From Lachnospiraceae bacterium (GTDB lineage: Bacteria; Bacillota; Clostridia; Lachnospirales; Lachnospiraceae), in the NCBI GenBank assembly GCA_900772685.1, contig CAAGRP010000326.1, forward strand, positions 1 to 16,224: a stretch of 16,224 nt of DNA. Reading direction: 5' to 3'. Made by a program: the position numbers and the translations under genes. Under the pieces are notes generated by a model. That model was not told where the DNA came from, made no database searches, and saw nothing but the letters and a program-made list of their open reading frames with translations. This document shows, piece by piece, positions 1 through 6,735 of this stretch. The stretch's first letter is position 1; each line of letters opens with the position of its first letter.

Positions 1-87
1 AACCGATCTTTCCGCAATGGCAGATGATGTTATTATTATAGGCTGTCATGTGTCCAAATTCGCCAGAATATCCCGACTTCGATCCTG
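1..87 (-). pseudogene. ROK-family protein fragment (interior piece, runs off the left edge)
   Basis: Read on the minus strand, codons from about position 85 down to 2 encode a stretch containing GYSGEFGHM and, nine residues after the His, CHCGKIG. This matches the ROK-family (repressor/ORF/kinase) zinc-site pattern GH-x9-C-x-C-G-x-x-G, where the His and the Cys cluster bind zinc. ROK proteins are sugar kinases or sugar-responsive repressors. The reading frame differs by one from the GntR-type start just upstream (36-221). No start codon, ribosome site or N-terminal ROK domain (the ATP-binding DxGGT region) is present, so only an internal fragment is visible. It continues past position 1. Family assignment is good for so short a stretch. 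Whether the gene is truly broken or mis-assembled cannot be decided here. Confidence 0.6.
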
Positions 88-221
88 CCGACATGGAACT
101 GCTTTGAAAGCTGCTCCAATGACATCATTCTCTGACCGGGAAGAAGCTCTCCCGATTTGATCGCATTTCTGAGCATTTCCTCAAATTTTTTTGACTGTTC
201 AAGGTCTATGCCGATCTTCAT
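36..221 (-). pseudogene. GntR-type helix-turn-helix N-terminus, truncated after about 44 residues
   Basis: An ATG at 221 has a good ribosome site (GGGGGA, six bases upstream) and lies 18 nt after the trhP stop. The first 44 or so residues look like the N-terminal half of a GntR-family winged helix: a helix ending in IKSGELLPGQ, then SLEQLSKQFHV, which would lead into the recognition helix. After FHV (about position 90) the expected S-x-x-TVxxA...L continuation is absent. The frame instead reads IEVGIFWRIWTHDSL and stops at 36. From about position 85 a different frame encodes ROK-family sequence. The simplest reading is an internal deletion, or a junction between two genes, that removed the rest of the DNA-binding domain. 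The 61-residue product is unlikely to be a working regulator. Confidence is good for the GntR-like start and moderate for it being a broken gene. Confidence 0.6.
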
Positions 222-239
222 ATTATGTCCCCCATCTTT

Positions 240-1472
240 TTAAAGCGGAAGTCTCAATATGTCCATTATCTCCGGTTTTTCGCTCAGTTCGACATGAAGC
301 TCCTGCTTTGAATGAGGTGCCGATTCCTGAGCCTGTCCCGTTTCATTATAAATAGCATTAACTTTCGTTTTTATATTTCTTCCGTCCGGCTTCATTATCT
401 CAACTATATCACCGACACAGAATTTATTTTTCTGTTCCAATACAGAAAGTCCTTTTTCATCGAAGTCCTGTATCATTCCCAGATATACGGCTTCTTTTTT
501 ATAGGTGTTGCTGTCATATATCTGATCTGCGGTCGTAGGCTTTCCAAAGAAGAATCCCGTGGTAAACTCCCTGTAGGTGCAGTTTCCGATCTGCTCCTTA
601 TACCACTCGATATTTTCTTCATAAAGCTTCGGATCCTTAATATAATCGTCTATGGCTTTTCTGTATGTTCGTGCAACGGTAGCCACATAGAGTGCGTTTT
701 TCATACGGCCTTCTATCTTGTAGCTGTCGATACCTGCATCTATAAGCTCCGGTATATGCTCGATCATGCAAAGATCCTTTGAGTTGAATATATAGGTTCC
801 TCTTTCATTTTCAAAAACAGGGAAATATTCTCCCGGTCTTTGCTCTTCCATTACGGAATACTTCCATCTGCACGGATGTGTACATGCACCGTTGTTTGCA
901 TCTCTTCCCGTTAGGAAATTTGAAAGCAGGCATCTTCCCGAATAGGATATGCACATCGATCCGTGAACGAAGGTTTCTATCTCCATGTCATCCGGTATAT
1001 GCTCTCTTATTTCCTTTATTTCCCTTAAAGAGAGCTCCCTTGCCGTAACGACTCTGCTCGCTCCAAGCTTATTCCAGAACATAAACGTTCCGTAATTGGT
1101 ATTGTTTGCCTGTGTACTTATGTGCCTTTCTATATCCGGACACTCTTCTTTTGCTATCTCAAAAACTCCCGGATCCGAGATTATAAGTGCATCGGGTCCG
1201 ATCTCTTTTAATTCTCTAAAATACTGTCTTACTCCGTTCAGATCATAATTGTGTGCAAGGATATTTGCGGTAACGTAAACCTTTTTATTATTCTGATGTG
1301 CGATGCGGATCCCTTCTGCCATATCTTCAACAGAAAAATTCTTTGCCTTGGCACGAAGTCCGAAGACCTCACCGCCTATATATACCGCATCCGCACCGTA
1401 ACGTATCGCAACCTTCAGCACCTCAAGGCTTCCGGCCGGAATAAGCAGCTCAGGCATTTTTATGCCGTTCAT
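240..1472 (-). CDS. trhP: U32-family tRNA hydroxylation protein TrhP (YrrO-like)
   Basis: Peptidase-U32-family protein, most likely the TrhP/YrrO type that helps form 5-hydroxyuridine at position 34 of tRNA using prephenate. The U32 signature ETFVHGSMCISYSGRCLLS is complete (about residues 166-184 from the start chosen here). Two further cysteines follow in GACTHPC, giving the four-Cys set (about 174, 181, 197 and 201) expected for the family iron-sulfur site. The N-terminus PELLIPAGSLEVLKVAI and the IEGRMK motif are typical. I chose ATG 1472 because GAGG lies six bases upstream. An upstream ATG at 1493 overlaps the trmR stop, and another ATG at 1457 (MPELLIP) is possible. It directly follows trmR, the methyltransferase acting on the hydroxylated base, as in Bacillus yrrM-yrrN-yrrO. 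Only one U32 gene is present, whereas Bacillus has two (yrrN and yrrO). Confidence 0.88.
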   Translation of the reverse strand: MNGIKMPELLIPAGSLEVLKVAIRYGADAVYIGGEVFGLRAKAKNFSVEDMAEGIRIAHQNNKKVYVTANILAHNYDLNGVRQYFRELKEIGPDALIISDPGVFEIAKEECPDIERHISTQANNTNYGTFMFWNKLGASRVVTARELSLREIKEIREHIPDDMEIETFVHGSMCISYSGRCLLSNFLTGRDANNGACTHPCRWKYSVMEEQRPGEYFPVFENERGTYIFNSKDLCMIEHIPELIDAGIDSYKIEGRMKNALYVATVARTYRKAIDDYIKDPKLYEENIEWYKEQIGNCTYREFTTGFFFGKPTTADQIYDSNTYKKEAVYLGMIQDFDEKGLSVLEQKNKFCVGDIVEIMKPDGRNIKTKVNAIYNETGQAQESAPHSKQELHVELSEKPEIMDILRLPL

Positions 1473-1489
1473 TTTTAACCTCATCTTTC

Positions 1490-2131
1490 TCATCTCATCA
1501 CACTTAGTGTGATGCCGTCCCCCAGAGGGATTATCGATGTAAGAAGCTCTTCATCGTGTTTAAGGACATAGAGGTATTCCCTCATACGTTTATGTATCGT
1601 CCTGTCACGTCTTTCGACAACGAATCTTGATTCGATCATGTCTCCGTTCTGAAGTACATTATCGGATATCAGCACGCTTCCTTTTTTCATTAATCTTTTT
1701 ATATGCGGCAGAAAGTTTATATACTGTCCTTTTGCCGCATCCATAAATATAAGATCATATTGCGTATCAAGCCTTTGTAGCACATCCGCCGCATCGGCAT
1801 TTATAAGCTCTATGATGTCCGAAAATCCGGAAGCCCCGATATTCTTCCTCGCCTCCGTTACACGCTTTTCATAATTCTCTATAGTCGTGATCTTTTCTAT
1901 ATCAGGTGTATACTGTGCCATCAGGATAGCCGAAAATCCCACTGCCGTCCCAACCTCAAGTATAGCCTTCGGTCTTGATATATTTAAAAATGTCTTCAGA
2001 AAGCTCTGCATTTCCCGTCTTATAACGGGAACGCCGTCCTCCTGTGCTCTTTCGTACAATTTCTCAAGGAAATCCGTATGAGGCGTGTCCATAGAATTGA
2101 TAAAAGTACGAAAACGTTCATCGATTATCAT
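1490..2131 (-). CDS. trmR: SAM-dependent O-methyltransferase, TrmR type (tRNA 5-hydroxyuridine methyltransferase)
   Basis: Class I SAM-dependent O-methyltransferase of 213 residues, the usual size of the YrrM/TrmR group. Motif I is LEVGTAVGFSA (about 58-68). The acidic IENYEKR follows (about 84-90). FMDAAKGQY (129-137) and LISDNVL (154-160) supply the metal-binding Asp residues typical of the COMT-like methyltransferase_3 family. TrmR methylates 5-hydroxyuridine at tRNA position 34 to give 5-methoxyuridine. The downstream neighbour trhP makes that substrate, which is the main reason for preferring TrmR over a generic catechol-type methyltransferase. ATG 2131 is preceded by GGAGG six bases upstream. 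The first 14 nt overlap the end of the MltG-like gene, suggesting translational coupling. Confidence 0.85.
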   Translation of the reverse strand: MIIDERFRTFINSMDTPHTDFLEKLYERAQEDGVPVIRREMQSFLKTFLNISRPKAILEVGTAVGFSAILMAQYTPDIEKITTIENYEKRVTEARKNIGASGFSDIIELINADAADVLQRLDTQYDLIFMDAAKGQYINFLPHIKRLMKKGSVLISDNVLQNGDMIESRFVVERRDRTIHKRMREYLYVLKHDEELLTSIIPLGDGITLSVMR

Positions 2132-2543
2132 CTTCTGCCTCCGGATCCGTTGATATAGTCTTTAATATCTCATCGATAGTCATTGACGGATTCAGGGTAT
2201 AGGTTCCCGGAATAAAACTGTCATGGTAGTCAGAGAGTTTCTCCTGTATCAGAAAAGCTGTCAGAGATTCATTTACTATATTTTTCTCTATAAGAAGCTT
2301 TCCGACATCCTTGATCGACATATCCGATGTGATAGTGATCTCCTCATTAAGTGCGGAATCACTGACTGTAAGTGGTTTGTATGACGTGACCTCATATCCG
2401 AGAGAACATGCCTTACCGGCCAGAAAAATGACCACAACGATCAGCAATATCAGTACGAGTATATTCACTCCCGCTCTTGCCCCCGTCAGAAAAACCTTAT
2501 ATTTTTTTTCCGATCTGTCATATTCGCCGGAAGGTTTTTTCAT
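2118..2543 (-). CDS. Short membrane-anchored MltG-like protein lacking the catalytic domain
   Basis: A 141-residue protein with a charged cytoplasmic N-terminus (1-20), one hydrophobic segment (about 25-44, NILVLILLIVVVIFLAG) and an extracytoplasmic part. In that part, IKDVGKLLIEKNIV, then LTAFLIQEKL and FIPGTYTLNPSMTIDEILKTI, resemble the LysM-like subdomain of the endolytic transglycosylase MltG (YceG-like). The roughly 200-residue catalytic domain with its Glu is absent, and the gene ends cleanly inside an overlap with trmR, so this is a natural short form rather than a frameshift. Gene order (mltG-like, trmR, trhP) matches the yrrL-yrrM-yrrO order of Bacillus, where yrrL is full-length MltG. 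ATG 2543 has GGAGG eight bases upstream, inside the last codons of rnj. It may bind peptidoglycan or a cell-wall complex; cutting glycan strands is unlikely. Confidence 0.75.
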   Translation of the reverse strand: MKKPSGEYDRSEKKYKVFLTGARAGVNILVLILLIVVVIFLAGKACSLGYEVTSYKPLTVSDSALNEEITITSDMSIKDVGKLLIEKNIVNESLTAFLIQEKLSDYHDSFIPGTYTLNPSMTIDEILKTISTDPEAEDDNR

Positions 2544-2546
2544 GGT

Positions 2547-4211
2547 TTAAACCTCCATAATTATAGGTAATATCATCGGACGTCTCTGTGTGCTCTTCCA
2601 TACATATGCTCCGAGGCTGTCCTTAACTACAGTCTTTATCTTTCCCCAGTCAGCATTTCTGCTTCCGAGGCAATCATCAAGTGCGTCCTCAACGACACTC
2701 CTTGCATTCTCCAAAAGCTCCTCGGCTTCTTTTACATACACGAAGCCTCTTGTTATTATATCAGGTCCCGCAAGGAGCTTATTTGTATCCCTGTCAAGAG
2801 TTATCGTTATTATGATGATACCGTTTTCAGACAGAAGCTGTCTGTCCTTGAGTACGATATTTCCAACGTCTCCGACACCGAGTCCGTCTACCATTATGCG
2901 TCCCGCATGGACCTTATCAACGACCTTTGCCTCTTCATAATTCATTGCCAGGACATCTCCCGACTGAAGGATGAAGATATTTTCATCAGGTATTCCGAGA
3001 CTCTCGGCAATGCCTGCCTGTGCTGCGAGATGATGATATTCTCCGTGCACGGGAACAGCGTATTTAGGCTTTGTAAGCGCATAGATGAGTTTTATCTCCT
3101 CTTCCCTTGCGTGTCCCGAAACATGCGTATCCTGGAAAATGACATCGGCACCCTTTGCCGAAAGCTCATTTATTATCTTATAGACCGCTTTTTCATTTCC
3201 CGGTATAGGGTTTGAGCTGAGGATGATCACATCACCAGGCTTGATCCTTACTTTCTTATGCAGGTCTGCAGCTATCCTTGAAAGCGCAGCCATGGACTCG
3301 CCCTGGCTTCCCGTAGTTACGAGAACCAGCTGATCGTCCGTATAATTCTTCATCTCATCGATGTCAATGAGCGTATTCTCAGGTATATTTACATAGCCGA
3401 GCTTTGTGGCGGTGGCAATGAAATTTACCATGCTCCGTCCCTCGACTATAACTTTTCTTTTGTATTTATATGCGGAATTTATGATCTGCTGCACCCTGTC
3501 TACGTTTGATGCAAACGTTGATACTATTATCCTTGTATCCTTATGCTCCGCAAAGATGTTATCGAAGGTCCTTCCGACCGTTCTCTCAGACATCGTAAAG
3601 CCGCTGTGAACCGCGTTCGTACTGTCGCAAAGAAGTGCAAGAACTCCTTTTTTTCCAAGCTCGGCAAATCTCTGAAGATCGATCATATCTCCGAATACCG
3701 GTGTGTAGTCTATCTTAAAGTCACCGGTATGGACAACTATACCTGCCGGTGAATATATCGCCAGTGCCGCAGCATCCTGTATGCTGTGGTTGGTCTTTAT
3801 GAACTCTATCCTGAAATCTCCGAGATTTATTATCTGTCCGAATGTAACTGTTTTTCTTCTGACATTACCAAGCATGTTGTTCTCTTCAAGCTTGTGCTCT
3901 ATAAGACCCATCGTAAGCTTGGTTGCATATATAGGTGCGTTGAGTTCTTTTAAAACATACGGAATAGCTCCTATATGATCCTCGTGTCCGTGAGTGATAA
4001 CATATCCCTTGACCTTGTCTGCATTTTCCTTGAGATAGGTAACGTCCGGAATTACAAGATCTATTCCGAGCATATCATCCTCCGGGAAAGCAAGACCGCA
4101 GTCAACTATGATTATACTGTCCTCAAACTCAAACGCCGTTATGTTCATTCCTATTGACTCAAGTCCGCCAAGAGGGATTATTTTCAATGTTCCTCTGTTC
4201 TGTTTCTTCAA
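2547..4211 (-). CDS. rnj: Ribonuclease J
   Basis: Metallo-beta-lactamase/beta-CASP ribonuclease with 5'-3' exonuclease and endonuclease activity in mRNA decay and rRNA maturation. The 554 residues match the RNase J family length. Metal-binding motifs are visible: HGHEDH (74-79), NHS (141-143), HTGDF (161-165), and the beta-CASP motifs CDSTNA (195-200), GHARE (366-370) and VHGEYHH (388-394). The C-terminal domain ends RRPMILPIIMEV, a common family ending. The start is TTG at 4211 (then AAG AAA CAG), with GGAGG 11 bases upstream and no in-frame ATG that keeps the conserved KIIPLGGLESIG strand. It lies 35 nt after the DUF1292 gene. The 3' end contains the ribosome site of the MltG-like gene. Only one RNase J gene is seen here, so J1 versus J2 cannot be assigned. 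Confidence 0.96.
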   Translation of the reverse strand: MKKQNRGTLKIIPLGGLESIGMNITAFEFEDSIIIVDCGLAFPEDDMLGIDLVIPDVTYLKENADKVKGYVITHGHEDHIGAIPYVLKELNAPIYATKLTMGLIEHKLEENNMLGNVRRKTVTFGQIINLGDFRIEFIKTNHSIQDAAALAIYSPAGIVVHTGDFKIDYTPVFGDMIDLQRFAELGKKGVLALLCDSTNAVHSGFTMSERTVGRTFDNIFAEHKDTRIIVSTFASNVDRVQQIINSAYKYKRKVIVEGRSMVNFIATATKLGYVNIPENTLIDIDEMKNYTDDQLVLVTTGSQGESMAALSRIAADLHKKVRIKPGDVIILSSNPIPGNEKAVYKIINELSAKGADVIFQDTHVSGHAREEEIKLIYALTKPKYAVPVHGEYHHLAAQAGIAESLGIPDENIFILQSGDVLAMNYEEAKVVDKVHAGRIMVDGLGVGDVGNIVLKDRQLLSENGIIIITITLDRDTNKLLAGPDIITRGFVYVKEAEELLENARSVVEDALDDCLGSRNADWGKIKTVVKDSLGAYVWKSTQRRPMILPIIMEV

Positions 4212-4246
4212 TTTTTAAAATTCCTCCTGAAAACAACAGAAAAAGA

Positions 4247-4510
4247 TTATTTAATGAGATCAACGTCTTCTATCATCTTGCTGAAAACATCTGCTATGGC
4301 ATCAAATTCCGTTTCGTCCTCTACCATAACATACTCTGCCTCTTCATCCTCATCCGATGATACATCCTTAAGGATATATGCATTCGCATCATCATCGCAG
4401 GAATCCGATGCAAGAAGATAGCTCACACCGTTAACTCTTGTTTCTTCTTCTGCATAAAGTTCTATTTTTTCTCCGTTTTCCGTTTCCAATACAATAATGT
4501 TATTATCCAT
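4247..4510 (-). CDS. DUF1292 family small acidic protein (YrzB-like)
   Basis: An 87-residue, strongly acidic protein with the DUF1292 pattern: an N-terminal strand IIVLETENGEKIELY, a central GVSYLLA, and a run with DEDEEAEYVMVEDETEFDAI before a C-terminal helix. Function is unknown in the family. It commonly sits beside ireB (yrzL) and ruvX (yrrK) in Firmicutes, as it does here, 3 nt after ruvX. The only usable in-frame ATG is 4510, since the ruvX stop TGA lies just upstream in the same frame. The nearest ribosome-like site (AAGGAG) is about 13 bases upstream, so initiation may depend on coupling to ruvX translation. Confidence 0.88.
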   Translation of the reverse strand: MDNNIIVLETENGEKIELYAEEETRVNGVSYLLASDSCDDDANAYILKDVSSDEDEEAEYVMVEDETEFDAIADVFSKMIEDVDLIK

Positions 4511-4513
4511 AGA

Positions 4514-4954
4514 TCAGCTGCCGCTCCTTTTGCTATCCAATTCATTAAGATAGTCCTGCAAAATAAAAACAGCTGCCAGTTTATCAACATACTGTTTTTT
4601 ATCTCCTGCCTTCACTCCGGCCTCTGAAAGCACCTCCATCGCCTCCACGGTCGTAAGTCTTTCGTCCATCATAACCACTTCAAGACCGGTACGCTTTTCT
4701 AAAGCAGCTTTAAATTCAAGCGCTTTAAGTGCCCGGTCTCCAATATCAGTGTTCATATGTACGGGTAATCCCAGTACTATCTTTCCTACGTCATATTCTT
4801 CTATCAGCCAGTCTATCCTTGCAAGCGTCTTTCGAAGTTTGCTCTCCGATTTTCTCCAGATCGTTTCAACAGGCTGAGCAGTAAGTAATAAGGCATCACT
4901 TATGGCAACGCCAACTGTCTTGCTGCCATAATCAAGTCCCATTATACGCTTCAA
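4514..4954 (-). CDS. ruvX: YqgF/RuvX family putative pre-16S rRNA nuclease / Holliday junction resolvase
   Basis: RNase H-fold nuclease of 146 residues, normal for YqgF/RuvX. The family was named for predicted Holliday-junction resolution; E. coli YqgF is implicated in 16S rRNA 5' processing. Seen here: GLDYGSKTVGVAISD (6-20) with the first catalytic Asp, VLGLPVHMNTDIGDRA (60-75), MDERLTTVEA (96-105) with the acidic pair, and VDKLAAVFILQDYL near the end with the last Asp (about 124). The start is TTG at 4954, eight bases after AAGGAG and overlapping the ireB stop as TTGA. An ATG four codons later (MGLDYG) would sit too far from that site and lose the lysine/arginine strand start. It belongs to the ireB-ruvX-DUF1292 block. 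Confidence 0.94.
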   Translation of the reverse strand: MKRIMGLDYGSKTVGVAISDALLLTAQPVETIWRKSESKLRKTLARIDWLIEEYDVGKIVLGLPVHMNTDIGDRALKALEFKAALEKRTGLEVVMMDERLTTVEAMEVLSEAGVKAGDKKQYVDKLAAVFILQDYLNELDSKRSGS

Positions 4955-5226
4955 TCCTGCTGCTCCTTCCAGGATTCGTTTTTGATGTACTCTCTTAAGA
5001 GTTCCTCGACAAGGTCATCTCTTTCGACCTTCATTATCATGCTCCTGGCGCCCTTATGATTTGTGATGTATGTGGGATCACCTGACATGATATAGCCTAC
5101 TATCTGGCTTACCGGATTATATCCTTTTTCCTCCATGGCAGTATATACATGACCCAAAACCGTCTTTACCGACAGCTCCGGCTCTGCTACAAAGTTGAAG
5201 AATTGTGTGTTATTTATGTCTGCCAT
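4951..5226 (-). CDS. ireB: IreB family regulatory phosphoprotein (DUF965, YrzL-like)
   Basis: A 91-residue protein matching the IreB/UPF0297 family: VKTVLGHVYTAMEEKGYNP, then QIVGYIMSGDPTYI, then ARSMIMKVERDDLVEELLREYI. In Enterococcus faecalis IreB is a substrate of the PASTA kinase IreK and a negative regulator of cephalosporin resistance, phosphorylated on N-terminal threonines. Here Thr7 in INNTQFF is the obvious candidate. No kinase gene is in the window. I chose ATG 5226 because GGAGG is five bases upstream; the upstream ATG at 5241 would lie 5' of that ribosome site. The stop codon overlaps the ruvX TTG start. Confidence 0.92.
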   Translation of the reverse strand: MADINNTQFFNFVAEPELSVKTVLGHVYTAMEEKGYNPVSQIVGYIMSGDPTYITNHKGARSMIMKVERDDLVEELLREYIKNESWKEQQD

Positions 5227-5272
5227 TTCTACCTCCCACATATCCGTTACGATATAAGATCATTCGTTTTTA

Positions 5273-5301
5273 ATAGTAATATAAAATCCGAAAGATTGCA
5301 A
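5273..5301 (-). promoter_or_regulatory. Possible sigma-A promoter for ireB-ruvX-DUF1292-rnj
   Basis: Between mtaB and ireB, the minus strand reads TTGCAA (5296-5301), a 17-base spacer, then TACTAT (5273-5278). These fit -35 and -10 elements moderately (four of six at the -10). It lies about 50 nt upstream of the ireB start, leaving room for a leader with the GGAGG site. The region is AT-rich, so a chance match is possible. No terminator was found after mtaB, so read-through from mtaB is also plausible. Confidence 0.4.
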
Positions 5302-5309
5302 GATTTGTA

Positions 5310-6638
5310 TCACATGCATGCATCTGCCTCATGTGCATAAATACAGTCATCCCCGATAAGCTCCTCTGCCTGCACGGTTATCAGAGCGTTCCTGAGATCC
5401 CTGTCCGACTCAACTGCAACCTTCTCATATTTTTTTGTATGTCCTACCCAGTATTCTCTTCCGTCTATGACCTGTCGCTCCTCGATAAGCACCTCTACAT
5501 CGGAGCCTATCAGTTTTTCAAGCCACATCCTGTGTTTCTTTTCATTGAGTTCAATAAGTCTTGATGCCCTCTGCTTCTTGACAGCCTCCGTAAGCTGACC
5601 CTTCATGGATGCAGCCTTTGTTCCCTTTCTTAAAGAGTACGGAAAGATGTGAGTCTCAAAGAACGATATATCATCCACAAATCTATATGATTCTTCAAAA
5701 TCCTCCTCGCTCTCACCGGGGAATCCCGTGATCACGTCTGTAGTAAGTGACGGAGTATCAAAATACTGCCTTAAGATCCCGCATTTTTCTCTGTATTGCT
5801 CTGAAGTATATCTTCTGTTCATTGCCGCAAGCGTTTTATCACATCCGCTCTGAAGAGAAAGATGGAAATGAGGACATATCTTCTCAAGCGATGAAAGCTC
5901 TTTTGCAAATTCCTGCGTTATTATCCCGGGCTCTAATGATCCGAGTCTGATCCTTTTTATCCCCTCCACTTTATGTATCTCTTTAATAAGGTCTATAAGT
6001 GAGGTTCCGTCATCAAGATCCTTTCCGTATGAGCTGAGATGTATACCGCTTAGTACGACCTCACGGCATCCTGAAGCCGCAAGCTTCTTTGCCTCATTTA
6101 CGGCATCATCTATCCTTCGGCTTCTTACGCGTCCCCTTGCATACGGGATGATGCAGTATGAGCAGAACCTGTCGCAGCCGTCCTGCACCTTCATGAAGCC
6201 TCTTATATGTTCTCCCGGTTCATTTACCGAAAGCTCTTCATATTCTCTTTTCTTTGTAAGATCCTCTATATGTTCTCTTCTTGTCCTGTCTTTTTTGTAT
6301 TCGGAAATAATATCGATCAGGTTCTTCTTACGGTCATTTCCAATGATGATATCGACCGCCTCATCCTTCTCTAGCTGTTCCTTTCCTGTCTGCACATAGC
6401 AGCCCATGGCAACTACTATCGCATCCTTGTTCATGGCCTTTGCCCTATGGAGCATCTGCCTCGATTTCCTGTCTGCTATATTCGTAACCGAGCAGGTATT
6501 TATAATATAAACATCGGCACCCGGCTCGAACGGAACTATCTCATATCCGTCTGCTTTAAGTAACTCTGCCGCAGCCTCTGTTTCATATGAATTGACCTTG
6601 CATCCCAGATTGTGCAAGGCTGCTTTCTTATTGGTCAT
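5310..6638 (-). CDS. mtaB: tRNA t6A37 methylthiotransferase MtaB
   Basis: Radical-SAM methylthiotransferase that converts t6A to ms2t6A at position 37 of ANN-decoding tRNAs. The 442-residue protein shows the three N-terminal MTTase cysteines (LGCKVN with Cys13, NTCSVTN with Cys49, MGCY with Cys80). It also has the radical-SAM CxxxCxxC site in GCDRFCSYC (Cys155, 159 and 162), followed by IIPYARGRVRSR. A C-terminal TRAM-like region begins near residue 380. The start LGCKVNSYETEA is the MtaB/YqeV type and differs from MiaB (which begins around YGCQMN) and RimO. ATG 6638 has AAAGG eight bases upstream. It is divergent from the HPr-like gene and shares a short intergenic region with it. Confidence 0.94.
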   Translation of the reverse strand: MTNKKAALHNLGCKVNSYETEAAAELLKADGYEIVPFEPGADVYIINTCSVTNIADRKSRQMLHRAKAMNKDAIVVAMGCYVQTGKEQLEKDEAVDIIIGNDRKKNLIDIISEYKKDRTRREHIEDLTKKREYEELSVNEPGEHIRGFMKVQDGCDRFCSYCIIPYARGRVRSRRIDDAVNEAKKLAASGCREVVLSGIHLSSYGKDLDDGTSLIDLIKEIHKVEGIKRIRLGSLEPGIITQEFAKELSSLEKICPHFHLSLQSGCDKTLAAMNRRYTSEQYREKCGILRQYFDTPSLTTDVITGFPGESEEDFEESYRFVDDISFFETHIFPYSLRKGTKAASMKGQLTEAVKKQRASRLIELNEKKHRMWLEKLIGSDVEVLIEERQVIDGREYWVGHTKKYEKVAVESDRDLRNALITVQAEELIGDDCIYAHEADACM

Positions 6639-6654
6639 TGCAACTGCCTTTCTC

Positions 6655-6683
6655 TTGACTTTTCTGTGAAAAATCGGTATATT
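6655..6683 (+). promoter_or_regulatory. Sigma-A-type promoter of the HPr-like gene
   Basis: TTGACT (6655-6660), an exact 17-base spacer, then TATATT (6678-6683), each five of six to the consensus. This gives a predicted start near 6690 and a leader of about 45 nt before the ATG at 6736. The heptamer ACTACAC occurs twice in that leader (6698-6704 and 6712-6718). The promoter lies just upstream of the mtaB start and could overlap any divergent mtaB promoter. Confidence 0.75.
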
Positions 6684-6710
6684 TAAACAAGGGTTGTACT
6701 ACACTGGCAA
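6682..6710 (-). promoter_or_regulatory. Weak candidate promoter for mtaB
   Basis: On the minus strand TTGCCA (6705-6710) is followed after 17 bases by TTTAAA (6682-6687), a partial match to a sigma-A promoter. It would overlap the -10 of the divergent HPr-like promoter, so the two could compete. The match is weak and could be chance. It is listed because mtaB has no upstream co-directional gene and must have a promoter in this 97-nt gap. Confidence 0.25.
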
Positions 6711-6735
6711 CACTACACAAGGAGGCCTGCAGCTT

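Noticed and set aside
312..782. 156-codon plus-strand open frame opposite trhP
   Set aside because: It is a shadow of trhP codons, with no family resemblance and no promoter or ribosome site.
6694..6735. Longer start for the HPr-like gene at ATG 6694
   Set aside because: It lies only a few bases after the predicted transcription start and upstream of the AAGGAGG site that serves ATG 6736. The extra residues have no counterpart in HPr proteins.
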